Below are positions 21,433 through 30,398 of a stretch of 64,000 nt of DNA, one piece after another. The first letter of the stretch is position 1. Each line of letters starts with the position of its first letter. Source of the stretch: an uncultured Caulobacterales bacterium (GTDB lineage Bacteria > Pseudomonadota > Alphaproteobacteria > Caulobacterales > Caulobacteraceae); the NCBI GenBank assembly GCA_903840435.1, contig CAIMFV010000052.1, forward strand, positions 1-64,000. The letters are read 5' to 3'. The notes beneath the pieces are model-generated. The model was not told where the DNA came from, did not search any database, and saw nothing but the letters and a program-made list of their open reading frames with translations. Both the position numbers and the translations under genes were made by a program.

Positions 21433-21963
21433 CGCCGTCCCATGCAAACTCCGCCGACCAAAGATGGTCCGCGCATCAATGACGAAATCCGCGTGCCGCG
21501 GGTCCTTCTGATCGATCAAAACGGCGAAAAACAGGGAATTATGCCCACCGGCGCCGCCTTGGAGGCGGCTGAGGAGGCGGGTCTGGATCTGGTGGAGGTG
21601 TCGCCCAATTCCGACCCCCCCGTGTGCAAAATCCTCGACTATGGAAAATACAAATTCCAAGAGCAAAAAAAGAAGAACGAAGCGCGGAAGCGTCAGAAGG
21701 TCGTCGAAATCAAGGAGATTAAACTCCGCCCCAATATCGACACCCACGATTATGACGTCAAAGCCAAGGCCATGCATCGCTTCTTTGAAGAAGGCGACAA
21801 GGTCAAGGTGACGCTTCGGTTCCGGGGACGCGAGCTTGCTCACCCCGAATTGGGCATGAAACTGCTGCAACAGGTGAAGGCCGACTTCGATCCGGTAGCC
21901 AAGGTCGAGTATGAGCCGCGCATGGAAGGCAAGCAGATGATTATGATTCTGGCCCCCCGCTAA
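21430..21963 (+). CDS. infC: Translation initiation factor IF-3
   Basis: Binds the 30S subunit and checks the start codon. Two domains joined by a basic linker: [19 protein letters not shown], then [18 protein letters not shown], then [17 protein letters not shown]. The start is placed at a rare ATT (21430): AGGAG at 21416-21420 gives a 9-nt spacing to it, and IRRPMQ matches homologues. The first ATG, at 21442, would be 21 nt from that site. An AUU start lets IF-3 repress its own translation, as known for infC elsewhere. 177 residues with the ATT start. infC is separated from rpmI-rplT by about 2.5 kb with two minus-strand genes. Confidence 0.95.
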   Translation: MRRPMQTPPTKDGPRINDEIRVPRVLLIDQNGEKQGIMPTGAALEAAEEAGLDLVEVSPNSDPPVCKILDYGKYKFQEQKKKNEARKRQKVVEIKEIKLRPNIDTHDYDVKAKAMHRFFEEGDKVKVTLRFRGRELAHPELGMKLLQQVKADFDPVAKVEYEPRMEGKQMIMILAPR

Positions 21964-22032
21964 TCAGACCGCCTCGTAGCAAGGCGAGCCGATTGGCGCG
22001 CCCAAACCTTCGTCACGGAAACCCTGCCAAAC

Positions 22033-22051
22033 GCGGCGACGCTTTCGCCGC
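22033..22051. terminator. Hairpin between convergent infC and DUF1254 genes
   Basis: GCGGCGA and TCGCCGC form a perfect 7-bp stem around a 5-nt loop, placed after infC and just past the end of the DUF1254 gene. It could act as a terminator in both directions. No clear T run follows on either strand. Confidence 0.35.
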
Positions 22052-22061
22052 TCTGCCATAT

Positions 22062-23534
22062 TTATGGGGCTGCGTCGGTGCGGGTGATGCTGGGCAGGTT
22101 CCACCGCCCGTCCAGAGCCTCTGGCTTTGGCAGATAGAGCCGAAGGTTGAGGCTGGTGCGGCCCAAGGGGATGGGTAGCCAGTTTGCCCGCTTGGCGTCA
22201 CCGGGGTCTGCGGCTTGCAGATAGAGGTCAAGCGATCCGTCAGGATTTTTGACCAAGGGATCACGGTCCCCGAGCGCGTAGCGCTTCAAGGCATTGGGTT
22301 CAGGAAAGCCATCCGAAGTATAGGCGGTCAGCGACCAAAAGGCTTTGACCGGCGGCAACTCACCCGTCTTGAAGTGAACGACATAGGTGTGGCCGCCGTC
22401 GATGGGCTTGCCATCCTTATCAAGATCGGCGCGCGGATAGATGGCGTCATTGGCGCGATTGGCGCCGAGGCCCCACATGGCGATTGCGGCGCGTTGATTA
22501 TATTCGACGCCATAGGTGCCAATGGCCTGGGTGATGACGCGCCAACCCTGGCGGTTTTGACCAGCGCGCAGGGCAAAGCGCATCAAGGCGGAGGGGCCCT
22601 CGTCGCGAGCCTTTTTCAGCGCCGACTGTACCGAAGGCGCAAGGCTTGAAAAGGAAAAATCAGCCCTGGGCGTCAGACCGATCAACTTCATTCTGGCCAA
22701 GATGGGCTGGTCAATTCCATGGGCCGGATTTGTCGCCATCAGTCGAAGCGCGCGGGTAAAGAAGGCCTCCGCCGACATGGCGTTTACCTGCATCAGCGGC
22801 GGCGTTTTCAGGTCGAGGCTGGGCTCTGCGGCAGGCGGTACCGCCCTGGATGCTTCGCGAGGGGTTTTAGGGGCGGGGGTCGCCTTTCCCCATTGGCTAA
22901 GTGGCGTCAGTTTGAAGCTTTTCTGGATGGCGTGCACTTCGGGATAGTCTTGCACGCCATTGGTCTGCACACGCCCAATGATCCAGACAAACGGCGTCGG
23001 CGCTTCGATCCTTTGCAGACCGATCGGCGTTTTCCCTTGCCAGCCCGGTGCGGTGATGAGGAAAGCGCCGCCCTTGGGTGGCAGGGTCTCGCTGCCCGGA
23101 ACCGCAAAGGTGTCGGTCCACATGTCGTAGAGCGGCATCATATAGTAGCGGCCGTGGGTGTCGCCGATCGACAGCACCATGGGCTCCTTGGCCACATCCA
23201 GCCACGCGGTGGAATAGAGCGTGTCGAAATTGGGACGCACCACGCCTTTGAAATTGCCCGGAGGAAATTCTGGGCTGTGGTTGAAGTGATTGATGGGCGC
23301 GCCCCAAGGATTGATTTGCCCAACCCCCTTATGGGTTTGCTGCTGGCGAGTGATGTCCATGATCACCAGCGGATAGAGAAAGCTGTAGGCCTCGGCGGCG
23401 ATCTCCGCTTCACGAGCGCTAGGAGCCGTCGCCGCAGGAGCGCTGGGTGTTGGCACTTGCGCGGTCGCCGAACAGGTCATGCCGATGGCCCAAACCAAAG
23501 CGGCGCGCCAAATTAGATTGCGTCCTAAGGTCAT
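22062..23534 (-). CDS. DUF1254/DUF1214-domain secreted protein
   Basis: About 490 residues from ATG 23534 (MTLGRNLIWRAALVW), which opens into a signal peptide ending around SATAQ. The N-terminal DUF1254 domain has AAEAYSFLYPLVIMDITRQQ, VVRPNFDTLYSTAWLDV and GRYYMMPLYDMWTDTFAV. The C-terminal DUF1214 domain has YVVHFKTGELPPVKAFWSLT. Both are common in periplasmic proteobacterial proteins without an assigned reaction. A longer in-frame start would add 28 residues ahead of the signal peptide, which is unlikely. It lies between infC and rpmI-rplT on the opposite strand. Confidence 0.87.
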   Translation of the reverse strand: MTLGRNLIWRAALVWAIGMTCSATAQVPTPSAPAATAPSAREAEIAAEAYSFLYPLVIMDITRQQQTHKGVGQINPWGAPINHFNHSPEFPPGNFKGVVRPNFDTLYSTAWLDVAKEPMVLSIGDTHGRYYMMPLYDMWTDTFAVPGSETLPPKGGAFLITAPGWQGKTPIGLQRIEAPTPFVWIIGRVQTNGVQDYPEVHAIQKSFKLTPLSQWGKATPAPKTPREASRAVPPAAEPSLDLKTPPLMQVNAMSAEAFFTRALRLMATNPAHGIDQPILARMKLIGLTPRADFSFSSLAPSVQSALKKARDEGPSALMRFALRAGQNRQGWRVITQAIGTYGVEYNQRAAIAMWGLGANRANDAIYPRADLDKDGKPIDGGHTYVVHFKTGELPPVKAFWSLTAYTSDGFPEPNALKRYALGDRDPLVKNPDGSLDLYLQAADPGDAKRANWLPIPLGRTSLNLRLYLPKPEALDGRWNLPSITRTDAAP

Positions 23535-23665
23535 GGTCGTCGTCCTCCCGCGCTTATCGGCGGAAAGTGCACGAGCGCAAAGAGTCCCGCAAGCGCTGGT
23601 CGGAGGAATGCGCGTCACCCGTTTGGAGGGAACAAGCGGGCAACGCGCATCCTCTGGCCGATCCG

Positions 23666-23962
23666 TTACCGGCAGACTTCAACCGGACGGACCACCCACC
23701 GACCCCAGGGGTCAAAATGACCGCGCGGGGCGATCCAGCAATGGGAGCGGTAGCCGTCTCCGTCGCCATAGCGATAGCCGTGGCCCCAGCCACTGCCCCA
23801 GCCGCCGTGCCAGCCACCACCCCAACCCCATCCGCGATAGGGATGATCGTCGCCGCGGCTTTCATACCCGCCATGGAAATAGCCAGGATCGGCAAGGGCG
23901 ACAGCGGGAGCTGCCAGGGTGGCCACGGCCGCAGCCGCGATCAGGAGGTTTTTCAAGGTCAT
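23666..23962 (-). CDS. Small secreted Gly/Trp/His-rich protein
   Basis: About 98 residues. A clear signal peptide (NLLIAAAAVATLAAPAVALA) is followed by a low-complexity region rich in Gly, Trp, His and Tyr (GWGWGGGWHGGWGSGWGHGY), then a short tail with two cysteines (HCWIAP and VEVCR). ATG 23962 has a good GAAGGAGA site upstream. Such peptides are common and usually unassigned; the aromatic and histidine content could suit metal binding or surface adhesion, but that is speculation. Confidence 0.65.
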   Translation of the reverse strand: MTLKNLLIAAAAVATLAAPAVALADPGYFHGGYESRGDDHPYRGWGWGGGWHGGWGSGWGHGYRYGDGDGYRSHCWIAPRGHFDPWGRWVVRPVEVCR

Positions 23963-24101
23963 CTCGGTCTCCTTCTCTGAGCTTCGCCGAAACGGCTCGG
24001 CGGGTTTCAACGTCACCAACCTAGTGCGGTGAAGCTGAACCCATGCGGAGGAAGACGTTCAGAGGGCGTTCATCGGCGGACCTCTGGCGCCCGGCTTGCA
24101 C

Positions 24102-24314
24102 ATGCAGGGGCCAAACGATCCGAAGTGGGACGCGACGATGCGCAGATTTTTTAATATTCACCCCGACGCGCGGTTTCAGTCCCGCTCGCCACTGCTCGAT
24201 ATGCACGACAAGAGCGCGGAGCTGAAGCGGTGGTCGCCACTTCTGGATCTGGTCACGCTCATCGCTATCGCGTCCGCGATCTTTGCCGGCCTTCGCCTTC
24301 TGAACCTCGTTTAA
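24102..24314 (+). CDS. Small putative membrane protein
   Basis: About 70 residues from ATG 24102, or 58 from ATG 24138. A polar N-terminal part (MRRFFNIHPDARFQSRSPLL) precedes one C-terminal hydrophobic helix (LLDLVTLIAIASAIFAGLRLL). The sequence looks protein-like, but there is no strong ribosome-binding site and I know no family for it. An open frame on the opposite strand covers the same DNA; I favour this one because of the sharp membrane segment. Confidence 0.5.
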   Translation: MQGPNDPKWDATMRRFFNIHPDARFQSRSPLLDMHDKSAELKRWSPLLDLVTLIAIASAIFAGLRLLNLV

Positions 24315-24390
24315 GCCACGGGCGCTCTGGCGCGCTCTCAGCTTTTCCTTGCCATTTGGTGTGATGTCAGCTACATCCCGCCGCTTCGTT

Positions 24391-24424
24391 GAGCCGCCTG
24401 GCCAAAGGCATGCCAGGGCGGCTC
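24391..24424 (+). promoter_or_regulatory. Leader hairpin upstream of rpmI-rplT
   Basis: GAGCCGCCTGGC pairs with GCCAGGGCGGCTC (one bulged base) to make a long GC-rich stem 59 bp before rpmI. TTGCTGCTGTTCTT follows. It could be an attenuator or part of an L20-responsive leader, since L20 represses its own operon by binding leader RNA in several bacteria. The specific mimicry structures were not identified. Confidence 0.4.
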
Positions 24425-24482
24425 TTGCTGCTGTTCTTAAAAAGAAGGGCGGGGCCTCGTCAAAAGGGACCTGCAACGCAAA

Positions 24483-24680
24483 ATGCCGAAGTTGAAGACC
24501 AAGTCGGGCGTCAAGAAACGCTTCAAGCTCACTGCTACGGGCAAGGTAAAGGCTGGCGTCGCTGGAAAGCGCCACCGCCTGATCAGCCACAACGCCAAAT
24601 ATATCCGCTCCAATCGCGGGACCAAGGTGATGTCTGATCCGGATGCGAAGATCATCAAGTCGTTCATGCCTTACGGCTGA
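24483..24680 (+). CDS. rpmI: 50S ribosomal protein L35
   Basis: 65 residues, very basic, with the family N-terminus [20 protein letters not shown] and a C-terminal IIKSFMPYG. It lies 56 bp before rplT in the same direction, the standard rpmI-rplT pair. Confidence 0.98.
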   Translation: MPKLKTKSGVKKRFKLTATGKVKAGVAGKRHRLISHNAKYIRSNRGTKVMSDPDAKIIKSFMPYG

Positions 24681-24736
24681 TCGACCGATCCTAACGTCTG
24701 AAAACCCCCAATTTGTGAACAAGAAGGTGATTTGAA

Positions 24737-25093
24737 ATGGCGCGCGTCAAACGGGGCGTTACGTCCCACGCCAAGCATAAAAAGGTTCTTGAGCAGGCGA
24801 AGGGCTTTTACGGCCGCCGCAAGAACACTATCCGTACCGCCAAGGCTGCTGTGGATCGGGCCGGGCAATATGCCTATCGCGACCGCAAGGCCCGCAAGCG
24901 TTCGTTCCGTTCTTTGTGGATCCAACGCATTAATGCGGCGGCGCGCTTGGAAGGCTTTACCTATTCCCAGTTCATTCACGGACTGGACAAGGCAGGCGTG
25001 ACCATGGACCGCAAGGTCTTGGCCGACATTGCCAGCGCCGATCCGGCGGCCTTTAAGGCCGTGGCAGACAAGGTTCGCGCCGCCCTGGCCTAA
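24737..25093 (+). CDS. rplT: 50S ribosomal protein L20
   Basis: 118 residues, with [20 protein letters not shown] at the N-terminus and [19 protein letters not shown] in the globular part. L20 is needed early in 50S assembly and in some bacteria represses its own operon by binding the leader. The ribosome-binding site AGAAGGTG lies 5-12 nt before the ATG. Confidence 0.98.
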   Translation: MARVKRGVTSHAKHKKVLEQAKGFYGRRKNTIRTAKAAVDRAGQYAYRDRKARKRSFRSLWIQRINAAARLEGFTYSQFIHGLDKAGVTMDRKVLADIASADPAAFKAVADKVRAALA

Positions 25094-25296
25094 AGGCCTT
25101 GTGACGGCGACGGGCGGCGAAGTCGCTTTCTGCCGCGCGTTCTGGCCCCCCGCTTCTTCCTGCGACAGCGGGACCTTGGCGATCGCCAAGCGCTTGGATA
25201 AAGGGGTTGTCGTCCGCCCGATCCCTTATCCTTTTGGGGAGAAGCTCTCTCACCCCAAGCGAGCATCACAGGGGCGGGCTCAAGGGGTGCGAAGAC

Positions 25297-26370
25297 ATGG
25301 TCGATTTCGTCGCTTTGCAAGCCGACCTAACGGCTCAGATTGAGGCTGCCGAAGACCTCGCATCGCTTGAGGCCGTGCGCGTGGCGGCGTTGGGCAAGCA
25401 GGGGGCAATCTCAACGCTGTTAAAGACGCTCGGCGGCCTGTCGCCCGACGAACGCCGCGAGCAAGGCCCCTTGATCAATGGCCTGCGCGACGCCGTGCAG
25501 TCCGCTATTGCCGCGCGCAAGACGATCCTTGACGAGGCCGTGCTGGCGGCAAGGTTGCGCGCCGAGGCTGTGGATTTGACCCTGCCTGCGCCGCCGCGCC
25601 GGAAGGGGGGCGTGCATCCGACCATGCAGGTGATGGACGAGATGATCGCCATCTTTGCCGAGATGGGATTTCGGGTCGCAGAAGGTCCCGATATTGAAGA
25701 CGATTTTCATAATTTCACGGCGCTGAACTTCCCACCCAAACACCCGGCGCGGGAAACCCACGACACGTTTTTCTTCGCGCCGGACGAGACCGGTGAGCGC
25801 AAATTGCTGCGCACCCATACGAGCCCGGTTCAGGTGCGCACCCTGATGTCTCAGGCGCCGCCAATCAGGATCATCTCTCCTGGCCGGACCTACCGGATTG
25901 ATTCCGACCAGACCCACACGCCGATGTTTCATCAGATCGAAGGCTTGGTCATTGATCGTGAAATCCACATGGGCCACCTGAAATGGACCCTCGAGACCTT
26001 TGTCGCGCGTTTCTTTGAAACCGAAGGCGTCACCATGCGCTTTCGTCCGCACCACTTCCCTTTCACCGAGCCGTCAGCCGAGGCCGATGTGCAATGCGAC
26101 CGCTCGGGCGGTGAGATGAAGATCGGGCAGGGCAGCGACTGGCTGGAAATTCTGGGCTGCGGCATGGTGCACCCAAATGTGCTGCGGTCCTGCGGCGTCG
26201 ATCCCGACCTCTATCAGGGCTTTGCCTTTGGCATGGGCGTGGATCGATTGGCCATGCTCAAATATGGCGTGCCCGACCTAAGAGATATGTTCGAGAGCGA
26301 TGTGCGGTGGTTGTCGCACTATGGATTTTCCGCTTTCGCTGCACCTGGCCAAGCCCACGGATTGAGTTGA
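25297..26370 (+). CDS. pheS: Phenylalanyl-tRNA synthetase, alpha subunit
   Basis: Catalytic subunit of the alpha2beta2 PheRS. An N-terminal coiled coil is followed by the class II core: [19 protein letters not shown], the motif 2 region [11 protein letters not shown]...[18 protein letters not shown], and motif 3 [17 protein letters not shown]. About 357 residues from ATG 25297 (MVDFVALQ); a longer in-frame start adds 30 unrelated residues. It is followed by pheT after 4 bp. In the 203 bp between rplT and pheS there is one perfect 16-nt palindrome (25175-25190, CTTGGCGATCGCCAAG) but no recognisable phenylalanine leader peptide. Confidence 0.97.
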   Translation: MVDFVALQADLTAQIEAAEDLASLEAVRVAALGKQGAISTLLKTLGGLSPDERREQGPLINGLRDAVQSAIAARKTILDEAVLAARLRAEAVDLTLPAPPRRKGGVHPTMQVMDEMIAIFAEMGFRVAEGPDIEDDFHNFTALNFPPKHPARETHDTFFFAPDETGERKLLRTHTSPVQVRTLMSQAPPIRIISPGRTYRIDSDQTHTPMFHQIEGLVIDREIHMGHLKWTLETFVARFFETEGVTMRFRPHHFPFTEPSAEADVQCDRSGGEMKIGQGSDWLEILGCGMVHPNVLRSCGVDPDLYQGFAFGMGVDRLAMLKYGVPDLRDMFESDVRWLSHYGFSAFAAPGQAHGLS

Positions 26371-26374
26371 GGCG

Positions 26375-28765
26375 ATGAAGTTCACCCTTTCCTGGTTGAA
26401 GGACCATCTCGAGACCGACGCGTCCGTCGACGCCATCGCCGCGGCCATGACCATGGCTGGCCTTGAGGTCGAACATGTGGACGACCCGGCGGCGAAGCTC
26501 GGCCCGTTCAGCGTCGCCAAGATCATTTCGGCAGAGCAACACCCCAATGCTGATCGGTTGCGCGTCTGCCAGGTTGCGACCCGCGACGGGCAAAAGGAGA
26601 TTGTCTGCGGCGCCCCAAATGCGCGGGCGGGACTTGTCACCATCTATGCCCCCATCGGTGCCTATGTGCCTGGACTCGGCGTCACGCTGGCGGAAAAGCC
26701 GGTCCGGGGTGTGGTGTCGAATGGCATGTTGTGCTCGGCCTCCGAACTCGAACTTGCGGAAGAGAGCGACGGCATTCTTGAGCTCGACGCTGCATTGGAG
26801 GTGGGCACGCCTGCCGCCACCGTCTTTGGTCTCGAACCCGTTATTGATTTTGAAGTGACGCCCAATCGTCCCGATTGGCTCGGCGTGCAAGGCATTGCCC
26901 GCGATCTGGCGGCGGCTGGGTGCGGTCGGTTGCGTCACCTGCCGATCCCCGCAGTCGAAGGTCGTTTCCCTTGTCCGGTGGAAATTCGCATCACGGCGCC
27001 AGAGGCCTGCCCCGCCTTTGCCGGTCGAGTTATTCGCGGGGTGCGCAATGGTCCGTCGCCCGCCTGGCTGCAAAACCGCCTTCGCGCCATTGGACTGCGG
27101 CCCATTAATGCCTTGGTCGATGTGACCAACTATCTCGCCTATGACCGGGCGCGCCCCTTGCACGTTTATGATGTGTCTAAGCTGTCGGGCGGGTTTGTCG
27201 AGGCGCGCATGGGACGCGAGGGCGAGCGTTTTCGGGCCCTCGACGGCAAGGACTATCAGGTCAAGCCCCATCACTGCGTCATCGCCGACGGCGCCCAAGT
27301 GCTCGGATTTGGCGGCGTCATGGGCGGCGAGGCGAGCGGAAGTTCCGAGGCCACCACAGACGTCTTGATCGAAGCGGCGCTATTTGACCCCATCCGCACC
27401 GCCGAAACCGGGCGGGACACGGGTATTTTGTCCGATGCGCAATATCGGTTCGCGCGCGGCGTCGATACGGGCTTTGTTCTGGACGGCATGGCTTTGGCGA
27501 CCCGCATGATCCTTGATCTTTGCGGAGGGGAGCCCTCCGAGGTCGTCTTGGCCGGCGAGATTCCCGCCGCCCCCGAAAGCTTTGAATTTGATCCGGCCTA
27601 TGTGCATCGGCTGTCTGGCCTTTCTATCGGACGCGAGGGCGTCAGCGAAATTCTGACCCGTCTCGGTTTTGGTGTTTCGCCCCGTGGCGCCCACCTGATG
27701 GTGACGCCGCCCACTTGGCGTCGCGACGTGACGGGGAAGGCGGATCTGGTCGAAGAGGTGGCCAGGATCGTTGGCTATGGCGAACTGCCCTCAACGCCCT
27801 TGCCCAGCGTCTCGGCGAGCGGGAACGGGGTCCTTTCATCCCGGCAAAATCAGGTTCGTATCGCGCGCCGCCATCTGGCGGCGGCGGGCTTTGCCGAAAC
27901 GCTCGGCTGGTCCTTCATTGCCCGCGACGAGGCGACGCTGTTTGGTGGCGGGACGCAGGATTTGGTGCTCGCCAATCCCATTGCTTCGACAATGGACTCG
28001 ATGCGTCCCTCGGCCTTGCCGGGTCTGATCGCGGCGGTGAAGCGCAATCGGGCCCGCGGTTTTGGCGAGGTGTCGCTGTTCGAAATCGGTCCGGTGTTTC
28101 GCGGTCTGCAACCGCAGGACCAAGGGCTCGTTATTGCGGCCGTGGTGACGCGGTCGGCGGTGCGTCAATGGGACGGCGGCGCCACGGACCCGCTATTTGA
28201 CTTGAAGGGCGAACTCTTTGCCCTGCTCGAAGCGATTGGCGCTCCGGTGGAAAAGACCCAGATCGCCCAGACCGATACCCGCCCCTGGTGGCGGCCGGGA
28301 CAGTCGGCCAGGGTCCAGCTTGGCCCCAAGACGGTGCTGGCGGAATTTGGCGCCCTGCATCCTTCGACCTTGAAGGCGCTCGATGCTTCGGGTGAGCTTT
28401 TCGCCTTCGAGGTTTTTCTCGATGCTGTGCCGGAGCCAAAAAAGAAGTCGGGCAAGGCGCGGGGGGGACTGTCGCTGTCGCCCTATATGCCGCTCAGTCG
28501 GGACTTTGCCTTTATTGTCGCAGACGCGGTGACCGCCGCCGATGTGACCCGCGCCGCCGCTGGAGCCGACAAGGGCTTGATCGACGAGGTGCGGGTGTTC
28601 GACGTCTATCGCGGCCCTGGCGTCGCCGAGGGGTCGAAATCCGTTGCCATCGAGGTGCGCTTGCAGCCAAAGGATCGCACCCTGGTCGATGCTGACATTG
28701 AAGCGGTGTCGGCGAAGATTGTCGCAGCCGTTGAAAAGGCCTGTCAGGGGCGGCTGCGCGCGTGA
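26375..28765 (+). CDS. pheT: Phenylalanyl-tRNA synthetase, beta subunit
   Basis: 796 residues, full length. Domains in order: N-terminal [17 protein letters not shown], a tRNA-binding EMAP/OB domain ([19 protein letters not shown]), the B3/B4 editing module ([20 protein letters not shown]), B5, a class II-like core, and a C-terminal anticodon-binding fold. The last bases overlap the start of the hydrolase gene (GTGA), so that gene is translationally coupled. Confidence 0.98.
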   Translation: MKFTLSWLKDHLETDASVDAIAAAMTMAGLEVEHVDDPAAKLGPFSVAKIISAEQHPNADRLRVCQVATRDGQKEIVCGAPNARAGLVTIYAPIGAYVPGLGVTLAEKPVRGVVSNGMLCSASELELAEESDGILELDAALEVGTPAATVFGLEPVIDFEVTPNRPDWLGVQGIARDLAAAGCGRLRHLPIPAVEGRFPCPVEIRITAPEACPAFAGRVIRGVRNGPSPAWLQNRLRAIGLRPINALVDVTNYLAYDRARPLHVYDVSKLSGGFVEARMGREGERFRALDGKDYQVKPHHCVIADGAQVLGFGGVMGGEASGSSEATTDVLIEAALFDPIRTAETGRDTGILSDAQYRFARGVDTGFVLDGMALATRMILDLCGGEPSEVVLAGEIPAAPESFEFDPAYVHRLSGLSIGREGVSEILTRLGFGVSPRGAHLMVTPPTWRRDVTGKADLVEEVARIVGYGELPSTPLPSVSASGNGVLSSRQNQVRIARRHLAAAGFAETLGWSFIARDEATLFGGGTQDLVLANPIASTMDSMRPSALPGLIAAVKRNRARGFGEVSLFEIGPVFRGLQPQDQGLVIAAVVTRSAVRQWDGGATDPLFDLKGELFALLEAIGAPVEKTQIAQTDTRPWWRPGQSARVQLGPKTVLAEFGALHPSTLKALDASGELFAFEVFLDAVPEPKKKSGKARGGLSLSPYMPLSRDFAFIVADAVTAADVTRAAAGADKGLIDEVRVFDVYRGPGVAEGSKSVAIEVRLQPKDRTLVDADIEAVSAKIVAAVEKACQGRLRA

Positions 28766-29526
28766 GGGACGAGGAGGCCGGCCAGCTTTGTCGCGCTGAC
28801 GGAGAAACTTTGGCTTGGCGGCGGGTGAGGGGATCATCGCCCACCGTTGTCTGGCTTGGCGGTTTCCATTCGGACATGTCAGGAACCAAGGCTGAGCATT
28901 TGGCCGCCTGGGCCCGCCGCAATCATCGCGACTTTCTGCGGTTTGACTATTTTGGCCATGGCGCTTCGTCGGGCGCGTTTGCCAAGGGCACCATTGGTCG
29001 CTGGCGAGACGATGTCTTGGCGGTGCTGGACGATCTCACCACCGGACCGGTGTGCGTCGTCGGCTCGTCCATGGGCGGCTGGCTGGCCCTGCTTGCGGCT
29101 CAAGCGCGCCCTGAACGGATTGCCGATCTCGTCTTGATTGCGCCCGCCGCAGATTTCACCGAACGCTTGATGGGGCGGGGCTTGCCTCCAGAGGCCAAGG
29201 CGGCCTTGGCGCGCGATGGCCAGTGGACCCGCCCCTCACCCTATGAAGACGGCGGCTATGTGATCACCACAGAGCTGTTGCAGGAGGGGCGTCGCTGGTG
29301 CCTGCTCGATCAGCCCATCCACTTTTCGGGTCGGGTGCGCATCCTGCAAGGCGCCGAGGACCCCGATGTGCCGTGGCACCACGGCCTCCTGACCTTTCAG
29401 GCGCTGACCGCAACCGACATGACCTTCACCCTGATCCGCGACGGCGATCACAGGCTCTCCCGCCCCCAAGACCTCGACTTCCTGTCCTCAACTCTGGATA
29501 GGCTGTCCCTTATCCAGGAGGGCTAG
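28762..29526 (+). CDS. Alpha/beta hydrolase (S33-like)
   Basis: 254 residues from GTG 28762, overlapping the pheT stop by 4 bp. The oxyanion segment [14 protein letters not shown], the [11 protein letters not shown] segment, the nucleophile elbow GSSMGG with Ser at residue 103, the acid near [11 protein letters not shown] and the histidine in [10 protein letters not shown] form a full triad. It resembles small serine hydrolases of the ABHD10/BEM46 type (depalmitoylase or esterase). Its coupling to pheST is probably incidental. Substrate unknown. Confidence 0.87.
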   Translation: MRDEEAGQLCRADGETLAWRRVRGSSPTVVWLGGFHSDMSGTKAEHLAAWARRNHRDFLRFDYFGHGASSGAFAKGTIGRWRDDVLAVLDDLTTGPVCVVGSSMGGWLALLAAQARPERIADLVLIAPAADFTERLMGRGLPPEAKAALARDGQWTRPSPYEDGGYVITTELLQEGRRWCLLDQPIHFSGRVRILQGAEDPDVPWHHGLLTFQALTATDMTFTLIRDGDHRLSRPQDLDFLSSTLDRLSLIQEG

Positions 29527-29549
29527 GTTGAAGCCGGAAATCGGCTGAC

Positions 29550-29834
29550 CTAAGCGGCCTCGCCAAGATCAAGCTTCACTGATAGCCCAGCCTGCATGGC
29601 GAGGTTGATCAAGGTGTCGAGGCTGAACTTGGTGATTTTTCCGCGCAACAGATCGTTGAGGCGCGGTTGAGTTACACCCAGGCGGCGGGCCGCGTCGGCT
29701 TGGGTCATATTCCAGCTCCGAACGCGTTGGTCGATGGCAATCAGCAACTCCGAACGCATCGCCATGCGCGCAGCCTCGCCCGGAGTTTCCTCAAGCGCGT
29801 CCCACACACTTTCAAATACTTGCTGCTTCATCAC
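29550..29834 (-). CDS. higA: HigA-type antitoxin (XRE helix-turn-helix)
   Basis: 94 residues. The helix-turn-helix is at about 43-63 (MTQADAARRLGVTQPRLNDL), followed by TKFSLDTLINLAMQAGLSV, typical of HigA/XRE antitoxins that bind toxin and operator. It lies 7 bp after the toxin gene. The toxin-first order fits HigBA-type modules. Confidence 0.88.
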   Translation of the reverse strand: MMKQQVFESVWDALEETPGEAARMAMRSELLIAIDQRVRSWNMTQADAARRLGVTQPRLNDLLRGKITKFSLDTLINLAMQAGLSVKLDLGEAA

Positions 29835-29841
29835 GCTACTC

Positions 29842-30162
29842 CTAGATGCTCCGAAACCTCAACGATGCGAGGTCTAAGTCTCGTTTGGCCGTCGCTTGCG
29901 TCTTCTTCTGAAAGGCGTGCAATACGAAGACCTTGTCCTGCCTATTCGCGACGTAAACCACTCGAAACGCGCCGGTCTCTTCACGAATGCGAATTTCCCG
30001 CACCCCTGGGCCAATCGTTGGCAAAGGTTTCCAAACGCTTGGTTCGAGTCCCTGCTGAACCTTATGCAACTGAACACCAGCTTCCTTCTTGGCGTCCTCA
30101 GGAAATTCCCGAAGCCGAGCGAGAGAGTCGCCCAGAAATGCGAGGGGTTTCACCTGTGGCAT
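29842..30162 (-). CDS. higB: HigB/RelE-type toxin (phage Gp49-like)
   Basis: About 106 residues from ATG 30162. The sequence has KPLAFLGDSLARLREFPEDA, the beta-hairpin GVREIRIREETGAFRVVYVA and KVFVLHAFQKKTQAT. These match the HigB/Gp49 branch of RelE toxins, which cut mRNA on the ribosome. The basic C-terminal KKTQATAKRD is the usual catalytic-surface region. It forms a type II toxin-antitoxin pair with the gene at 29550-29834. Toxicity is inferred from the family. Confidence 0.86.
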   Translation of the reverse strand: MPQVKPLAFLGDSLARLREFPEDAKKEAGVQLHKVQQGLEPSVWKPLPTIGPGVREIRIREETGAFRVVYVANRQDKVFVLHAFQKKTQATAKRDLDLASLRFRSI

Positions 30163-30200
30163 AGATAGGCAATATATCAATATTTATATAATTGCCAAGC
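30163..30200 (-). promoter_or_regulatory. Promoter and likely autoregulatory operator of higBA
   Basis: On the minus strand, TTGGCA (30198-30193) is followed after 16 nt by TATATT, a good sigma70-type pair. GGCAAT at 30168-30173 and ATTGCC at 30191-30196 form an inverted repeat over this AT-rich promoter. That fits repression by the antitoxin or toxin-antitoxin complex. Confidence 0.5.
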
Positions 30201-30354
30201 TGGCCCAGCCTGCGTGACGCATCGCATCCAACCGGATAGCGGACCCGACCTTTGGGTGCTGAGTGTTTGTAAGCCGTTGGTTGGAAATTTTGAGAGATTT
30301 CTCCCCCTCATCCTCCTCCAAAAAAATGTAGACCCCAATGATTTCAGGCTTGCT

Positions 30355-30371
30355 CCTCCTCTAAGGGGAGG
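30355..30371 (+). promoter_or_regulatory. Palindrome before the MerR gene
   Basis: CCTCCTCTAAGGGGAGG is a 17-nt palindrome with one T/G mismatch, 28 bp before the MerR start. MerR-family regulators bind such palindromes between promoter elements, often at their own gene. No good -10 follows, and a dispersed repeat is an alternative. Confidence 0.35.
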
Positions 30372-30398
30372 TGGCAGGGTGTGGCTTAGGAGAAGCGC

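Noticed and set aside
24021-24722. 233-codon minus-strand open frame over rpmI
   Set aside because: It is antisense to rpmI and the leader and has no signature; rpmI is certain.
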